DNA of 64,000 bases, from contig CM043971.1 in assembly GCA_014529385.2 (NCBI GenBank), forward strand, positions 88,369,340 to 88,433,339. Reading direction: 5' to 3'. The notes below the pieces were generated by a model that saw nothing but the letters and a program-made list of their open reading frames with translations, had not been told where the DNA came from and ran no database searches. Positions 58,801 to 64,000 of the stretch are shown in pieces (position 1 is the first letter of the stretch; every line of letters starts with the position of its first letter). Position numbers and translations under genes: made by a program. The DNA comes from Adiantum capillus-veneris. Its lineage: Eukaryota > Streptophyta > Polypodiopsida > Polypodiales > Pteridaceae.

Positions 58801-59166
58801 GCACATTCGCTCCCATGCCAATGAAAACTTACGTATGTACACATCTACTGGCTCACCTTCCTTTTGCACCAAAGCCTGTACTTCTTGCCACACCTTGTCA
58901 GGATCTTCTATCTTCACAAACTCCACTTCCAACCCATGTCGTAGATTGTCCCAAGTCAACCTTACAGGTGGATCAGCCATACGCAACTCCTCTCCAAATG
59001 CTTTAGACCAAACTCGTGCATCACTCTTCAAACAAATTTGGAGAAGGCGTAACATTTGCGTAGGGTCATGAATCTGGTTGCTAATGCAGGCAACCTCCAT
59101 CTTTTCCAGAAATTCTTCCACATCTTCATCACTTCTTCCATGAAACTCCGGATAAGAGAAAGCCAT
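55807..59166 (-). CDS. gypsy gag-pol, first part: gag, protease, RT, RNase H
   Basis: The frame is open for 1138 codons from an upstream ATG at 59223. I take the start as MAFSYPEFHG at 59166, because gag similarity begins there. Numbered from it: gag at about 1-185; CCHC knuckle 289-302 (CYNCGELGHINPQC); protease with YVDGGAQICV at about 497-506 and IILGRPWL at about 569-576 (D-G-G instead of D-[ST]-G); an Asp/Ser-rich insert at 616-643; RT 782-911 with FMDD at 899-902; and RNase H at about 1036-1101, where YVNPSVGDD has asparagine at the usual first aspartate. The length and order are normal for the Tat-like group. The frame ends in a TAG at 55807. Confidence 0.94.
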   Translation of the reverse strand: MAFSYPEFHGRSDEDVEEFLEKMEVACISNQIHDPTQMLRLLQICLKSDARVWSKAFGEELRMADPPVRLTWDNLRHGLEVEFVKIEDPDKVWQEVQALVQKEGEPVDVYIRKFSLAWERMCKALAPQVPPPDMMKKDRFLAGLWENICWRVELKKPRTYEDALEVARNKEWKLRKMSQLGVEPLPMRSEFQPMDSLQGRMSGVHHEPVVPVTTQVMPAVVTTAVQDDGLRQDMRQMVDLMKNLSLNMLGQVGNNRGRGRFANQPGGEERPRNGVGQSNGRFWRQTPTCYNCGELGHINPQCDKPPRMGGDMYPLPRQVLTRSNDYGIEIKGDEGTSGLTQEEKGKTKVLSVVTLEKASKLEDTLVMPIGKRTTEEKEGRSVPGPSKKNGKSHEGEDVKAKRKRRARRKFHVSDFPLGDGQLSYDLKEDLTSRKVDVTFGQLIEMVPKLKRQWKRMVNPMEKETERGSVKVLAMDELPDICPIVDLWHKRKNLGQGYVDGGAQICVITHSCVEKMGLTVAGVSGFRIRLANHQKVKCLGVVKSLEVEAYDAKAVVDFHVMPAGLGAYPIILGRPWLRAVGAVQDWRHGTISLYGKIGTKKIYNMDTRKRLEELYEDEDESSDEDSSTVTDEDSDSTTSSDEDADVAFLLMDKEIQECGLVAFAKEVEDESEGPYEVIEGLMKTKVELSKKQELMTQMISGDLSAMEKDIFLHMLASFPDLFITSYEEIRGFKGEEMHIELKEGAKPVRQRLRRMGQEKMEALRVEVDKLLKAGFIVPVETTEWVSPVVVSPKKDGKWRICVDFKPLNAAAKKNPYPLPFIDQILDSVAGYERYSVCDGFSGYFQLKIALKDRTKTTFITPWGCYCYIVLPFGLSNGPSFYQERANWVLEPFIGSCVKAFMDDFCVYSSRADHHEKLQMVFARYDECGGQLNPKKCHLAQPRVKLLGHMVSENGIEADPYKVKSIILLPSPMSTKQLATFIHKVKYMARFIPLSSQLLYPLQQVAKHDPLQWDDKCEEVFQEVKEVLGGLSAMQAPDWEKVFYVNPSVGDDAIGAMLLQKGKGSHYMRPVYCASRVKLVAERKLSEVELVMASVIFACRRFRHYLLPRPFVFLTSYAFLP

Positions 59167-59223
59167 GACTACCCAAATTATGACGCTTTGAGAACCCCTT
59201 CGAACACACGTGCAAGAACCCAA

Positions 59224-60196
59224 AACTTTTCACTACCCAATCCCCAGAAACTTCAATGGAGCTCAGCTTTAGATAAGGACAAACACATGCACATCAAATG
59301 AGTTTTCATAGTTAATCATCGGAATGACAACAAGCAAAGGACATTCCAGGATCTCTCTCAATCTTCTTGGCCCAAACATAAAGACTATGCGCTGCTGGAA
59401 AAAGATCTTCCTGGACACATGAACATTAATTTGAATTCTTTGTAGTTATATGAAAAGGAGTGAACTGAGGGCCATTTTGATCATCCATTAAAGCCAACCA
59501 TGAAGCTCCCAAGAAGGCACACCTCACTCAACCTCTGATTTTGCCAAAATTTCAGCAGCATAACAGCATAAATGGCTCAAAATACCAAAAAACCAGCCAT
59601 CATAACTTGGAAAAATTTTGGCAGAGTTTCCCCAGAAATAGAGCAGTAGGAACCCAAAATATAGACTGTATATGTATGCATAAGCTGTCAACAATAGAAC
59701 TCGAGCATCAAGTAGGACTCACTAGTACATAGCCTATGGCAAGGTCACAAAAAGGGTGCTCCAGCTACCTGTATCACCGAAAGGATCTCTACATTTGAGA
59801 ATCCCCCAGCTCAATAAAAACCTCACGCTATCGACCCTCACACGAAGGCTAATGCAAATCGCGTATAGTCAAGTCTCAGAAATGACTATCTTCCAGACCA
59901 AGTCTCAAAAATGGCTGGGACTGCCAAATAAAACCAAGTATGGCTCCACAAATGCATACAATGGCAGTTTCCACAAGTAACGTACAATCCAGCAGACAAT
60001 GCGCTCAAATAGGCACCAAGTGATGCATACCCACAACCACTGCAAGTGACATCACTGCTAGTATATCACTGTACTCCAGCTACCTGTACCTGTGTGAATC
60101 ACTTGTACCTGTACCTTTCCCTGTAACCTGTAACCTGTAACCTGTAATCCCAAATCTCGAAGCTTGAAGCTCGAAGCAGAAGGTACTCGAAGAAGA
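59224..60196 (-). other. gypsy 5' leader
   Basis: About 1 kb between primer site and polyprotein without a supported gene. Near the primer site (60119-60150) four tandem CCTGTAAC units and several CCTGTAC units form a small minisatellite. Confidence 0.7.
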
Positions 60197-60215
60197 TCCT
60201 CCGTGGGGGCGCCAA
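60197..60215 (-). other. gypsy primer binding site
   Basis: TTGGCGCCCCCACGGAGG on the minus strand directly follows the 5' LTR end ACGACA. TGGCGCC is the common opening of gypsy primer sites; the exact tRNA is not decided here. Confidence 0.8.
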
Positions 60216-61366
60216 TGTCGTTGTGAGCGGGATGAAAACACACACAGCGCCTCTATAATGACCCGACACACACTCTTGGGAAGATACACACACACACTAT
60301 GGGGCACCACTCGGCTTACACAACACACCTCGCCGAGACAGGGAACACACCTCTGGAGTGAGAGGAGAGAGACTATCCACTTGCCCACTCCACACAGACA
60401 CACACACACACACACACACACCCAAAAAACTCAGCTCAAAAGAGGAGAATTTTTGATGTTTAGATACAATTGAGCTTGGGCCAGCACCAATGGGGCAAAT
60501 AGCTCACACAATATGGGTAAAAGAAGCCAGATACAATCACAAACTGGAGCAGAAACTTCGCTCATAGGAGAAACTTACACAGAAAAACAGCAGGAAAAGA
60601 GTGAGGAATTTGGCAAAATGGACAGTGCCATCGCGTCCGGAACGGCCCAAAACCCCAGTCTACAATGTCAAAGTGCTCAAATCCGACCTCGAATGAGCAG
60701 TTTAGGGCCAAAACAGGCTCCAAAATGGGCAAAAACACACCTACGGCTGTTCCTCCTCCCTTCTCCACGTTTTTTCTAGTCTTCTCTCTCTTTTTTGAGT
60801 TCCCACACTTAGCTTTATTACTTGGGCACCCTTGGCCTTTTAGATGACCTCAAACGGACCCCGAACAGGCCAAAAACTGACCTCGCAGTGCATAGTTGTC
60901 ACCTTTTTGCATCATCCGCACACCTGGCACTCAGCTTTTTTCCAATAATGCATCTCGCCACCACGTGAAGTGGCCACAAAAAGTGGTCCTAATGATGACC
61001 TTTCTGTGTAACTCTCACAAGAAAACACCCACGTTGTGTCCGTCCTCATCTGCGTGCAAATATTGACCTCGTTCGCCCTCCTGACGCCACTAGATGCCAT
61101 CTGATGCACCTGCTGACCTCATGTCGTCGGCCCGCGGATAGCTTCCTCGAGAATTTTTACACGCTATAAACTCCTCATTATTGTAGAAAAAACACAGTGG
61201 TACTGGTAATAGTGAAAATCGATGCACTATGTACCCCCTGTCCTACCTGTACACATGTGGGCCCCACATAACCACCTGGCTATGGAAATTGGGCAATCCT
61301 TTATTTGATGCACCATGCATGTACATGTACATATGCGCAATCCCTTGCTCCAAAAAACTCCTGACA
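60216..61366 (-). repeat. 5' LTR of the gypsy element
   Basis: 1151 bp. Same ends as the other LTR; 4 bp longer in the CA run at about 60401-60420. Confidence 0.95.
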
Positions 61367-61690
<324 letters not shown>

Positions 61691-61699
61691 TTTTGAGAT

Positions 61700-62050
61700 C
61701 CTCTGATTACCCTTATGTCTGCTCTTTGTCATTGAGGACTTCTTTGTTCTTGAGTTATGTTGTTTGTGTTGTCTGCAGCTTTGTCATTGTAGGTCATTCT
61801 TCGACTCGCCATTGAGGAGAAGTATGCTATGATTTGCAATTGGTGCTCCAATACATTTGTCAATTGATTTGAGTAGCATTTCCTTATTTTTGAGGTAGAA
61901 GGAATATGTACAAGAGGATGGTGATTGGTGTCTTTAGATTAGGGTCTAAAACCTGGATGACCAAAGGGAAAAAACCCGGTGGAAAAAAAAATGCCTTTGG
62001 TATACGCTCTTATTGGAGTTGAGCAGTTGAACGTGAAGTACATGTTCATG
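61700..62050. other. non-coding stretch
   Basis: Possibly more of the helicase relic or of its carrier element on the minus strand, but nothing can be aligned with confidence. Confidence 0.35.
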
Positions 62051-62052
62051 AA

Positions 62053-62490
62053 AGGTGAGTGCTTGGGTGAAACACGGAAAGAGTGCCTGATGCAAGTGCC
62101 AATTATGAGACACTCTATATGCATATGAGAAATTTATCAACAAAAGCATGCAATGTGAAAGAAGGAGATGATGGGTGTTTCGAGGAATAAATGTAGCATG
62201 TGTGACATCAAAATATGTCTCAATAGCTTCCACCTTTCCAAGAAGGGTTTTCGATGTAGAAGTTTCTCCACTCGTATCTCACTGTGCTCAGTACGTGAGT
62301 GTCTTTTGGACCTTCTTCTTCACTTCACCAGACTTAAGTACTTAGACTTCGACTCTTTTGCTCACCTATACCAACATGAGCGACACAACGTAAATATGCT
62401 CAACTCTTCCAGCTTGAGCAGTACCTATAATAGCTAAGACGCTTAGACCACAGAGAATATTACTTGAAGCTTTGGGACTAACACCTCACT
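62053..62490. repeat. dispersed repeat, copy of 32160-32650
   Basis: See the copy at 32 kb: same block order and orientation. The 47 bp duplication of the other copy is absent here. Confidence 0.8.
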
Positions 62491-62945
62491 CATTTTGTGG
62501 CTTAGCTACTCGACTCTGACTTGTATGACTTGTCGGTTGCCTGTTGACACTGCTTTGTGACAAGTTCTTCGGCTGTTGTAGTGGCTGCTGAGACATACTT
62601 CGTGAAGTTTCATCGTTTCCCTTAATTTTCTTCTCTTTGTAGTACTCAGGCCTCTTGTCAGTCTTTTCTTCATGTGGATTATGGATTTTTTTTAATTTTT
62701 TCTTAATAATAAACAAAGAAAATCTTTAAAAAAACTTAACAAAAGAAAAATCATTCAAATAGAAATCTAAATGCTATGTACACTATACACATGTCCCTAG
62801 GGGGCTCATATATGGATTTTGTCCCCATACTCCTCTGTAACACTACTATGAGGGCATATACTCTAAATTTTGTCAAAAAATTATCACAATAAAACACAAA
62901 ATTCAATGCATCTCACAAAACATTGCCCTCTAATAGTGATAATGT
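62486..62945 (-). other. Gln/Ser/Lys-rich minus-strand frame and A/T-rich spacer
   Basis: A minus-strand frame (62716-62486) has Gln/Ser-rich composition (SQQPLQQPKNLSQSSVNRQP), comparable to the Gln/Ser-rich piece at 32969-32679 in the other copy. The spacer up to 62945 holds nothing recognisable. Confidence 0.35.
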
Positions 62946-63238
62946 TAGGTCCGCATTCAGAATGCCTCCCCCCTTCCTATTTGGAGTCATCCTTTACGAT
63001 AGGGTATCGCAAAGGGTATGTGTTGTGCTTGGGCAATTAAAAGTTGTGCCTATGCAGGCCTTGTAATGTAGCCCTATTATGCATACACAGTCAATGCATG
63101 GAAAAGATTTATGTTGTGCAAGATGTGGGTATAAGCAATTTGCTTATTGGAATTTGTTGGCGAGGCTTCCTATTCTAAGCAATGTAATGGTCTTTGAAGC
63201 TCCTGTATCGTTGCTTGATTGAAGCGACTTGCTCTCTT

Positions 63239-64000
63239 CTAACTGTACTGTAATCGTAGGAAGAATTGTAAGAATTCAAGCGGCGATGCACTGACAGCAG
63301 TTTTGTTGTTCTTCTTTGGGACCCATTTCTTTGCGATTATTGGTTGTTTTCTTGCTGGCTCTCGTTTGGGAACCCATACTTGCCCATGCTTCGTTTTTGT
63401 TTGAAGAGACTTCTTTGGGATCCACCTTTTTGTTGTGTGAGTCATCAGTGGTCTTTGCTTCAGCCCTTGTATGCTTGGTTGGTGACGGGATTCAGGCTTT
63501 GAAAGTTGATACTATGGTTGTTTTGGAATCCAAATGAATTCCTGACTTTTTTGTGCTTGAATCAACTTCTTTGGAGCCCAAACCTAGGTTGTGAAAGCTT
63601 GCGACTTTGTGGTATTCTTACCCGTTCGTGCACACTTTCCTTGTTTTTGTTTTGGTGTTGGATCTTGTGATTTGTCATTAGAGATCTTTGTCTTCTTGAT
63701 CCATATCTGTTTTTGGCCGATCTGGCTTTTTGGTATCCAGATTTGTCGAGCTTTTTGGCTTTGAATTGTTGTCCTGTTCTTTTGACCTATCATGGTTGTT
63801 GCTGAAGGGGTTGGTGATAGTGATGGCCTGAGTTGATGATAGGGGATGCTGTAAGATTCATCACTATCGCTACTATCCTCAGCAAGGTTGACTTCTTGTA
63901 CTTTCCCTTGATTTTTTGGCTAGTAGTGGAAAGTTACTGTCTGTCTACTCGTGGGTGGTAGTTTCTTGGAGAACTTTTCTAGCCCATTGATTAGAGCATT
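63239..64000 (-). pseudogene. W-x-P-K repeat protein, copy 3 (runs off the window)
   Basis: On the minus strand from the window edge: NALINGLEKFSKKLPPTS, an acidic segment (LAEDSSDSDESYS), then seven W-x-[PK]-K units in about 170 residues: QIWIPK, QIWIKK, stop-VWAPKK, FIWIPK, RWIPKK, QVWVPKR and KWVPKKN. The stop before VWAPKK is TAG where the other units have glutamine. There are further stops and a frameshift. It is preceded on the plus side by the same untranslated-like block as copy 1 (62946-63130). It is incomplete at the right window edge, so the N-terminal part is not seen. Confidence 0.55.

Larger units (their letters stand above)
52640..61366 (-). mobile_element. Ty3/gypsy LTR retrotransposon, nearly complete (8727 bp)
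   Basis: Two LTRs (52640-53786 and 60216-61366) differ by 17 substitutions and 4 bp of CA-repeat length. The primer site lies next to the right LTR and the polypurine tract next to the left LTR, so it reads on the minus strand. One gag-pol frame fills the interior, interrupted only by two TAG codons. The extra archaeal-type RNase H before integrase places it near the plant Tat group. The flanks do not form a target duplication (CCCAA left, TCGTT right), yet the helicase relic continues across it, so it is an insertion with an altered junction. Confidence 0.95.

Noticed and set aside
59166-59223. Upstream ATG giving a 19-residue N-terminal extension of gag (MGSCTCVRRG...)
   Set aside because: The extension has no gag similarity, and the next ATG begins directly at the conserved gag opening.
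60080-60421. Cys/Val-rich minus-strand frame at the other LTR
   Set aside because: It is the same LTR-derived artefact as at 52.6 kb, without the helicase part.
53786-61366. Programmed stop readthrough at the two TAG codons of the gypsy polyprotein
   Set aside because: Neither TAG is at the gag/pol border or followed by a known readthrough context; both lie within or after pol domains where the family has glutamine.

Overview
The window looks like transposon-rich nuclear DNA from a land plant with a large genome. I found no intact host gene. Almost every reading frame with a recognisable domain belongs to a retrotransposon or DNA transposon relic. Ty1/copia elements carry the plant-type initiator-Met-like primer sites (TGGTATCAGAGC, TGGTACCAGAGC). 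A Ty3/gypsy element carries the extra archaeal-type RNase H known from the plant Tat group. Long CT, CA, TA and poly-C tracts are frequent. A seed-free plant such as a fern, or a gymnosperm, fits the mix of elements (including a Penelope-like reverse transcriptase relic), but the sequence alone does not settle the species.

Layout, left to right. Bases 1-4416 hold a decayed copia element (+), cut by the window edge. At 5.3-11.5 kb there is a small gypsy integrase scrap, then a decayed reverse-transcriptase element (-) flanked by direct repeats. At 11.6-15.2 kb there are relics of unknown proteins, a series of ATCTTTGG palindromes, and the first of three copies of a W-x-P-K repeat coding family. 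From 17.8 to 28.9 kb lies a second copia copy (-) that has been entered twice: by a 5.3 kb non-autonomous gag-protease element (22430-27746) and by a 2.7 kb simple-sequence-rich element (17837-20520). At 29.5-31.6 kb is a gypsy pol relic (+) with a chromovirus-like tail. At 32-36 kb are a W-x-P-K copy (-) and a decayed transposase with a SWIM-like zinc site (+).

From 36.4 to 39.0 kb is the 3' end of an LTR element that encodes only a coiled-coil/acidic protein; a second relic of it lies at 49.9-51.2 kb. Between them are a gypsy relic (-, 40.3-42.9 kb), a gene-less copia-type element with a complete 5' LTR and primer site (45037-48037), and another gypsy relic (+, 48.1-49.6 kb). An LTR (-) at 51748-52364 has a polypurine tract directly before it, and next to that lies a DEAD-box RNA helicase relic (-). 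The best preserved element of the window, an 8727 bp gypsy element (52640-61366, -), splits that helicase relic in two. The window ends with a repeat shared with 32 kb and the third W-x-P-K copy.

Two patterns run through the whole window. In-frame stops in these elements fall mostly where a glutamine is expected (CAG to TAG), and 13 of the 14 transitions between the two LTRs of the young gypsy element lie in CG or CHG context. Both are what long-term cytosine methylation of silenced plant transposons should leave. Nesting gives a relative order: the second copia first, then its two insertions; independently, the helicase/LTR unit came before the young gypsy element.
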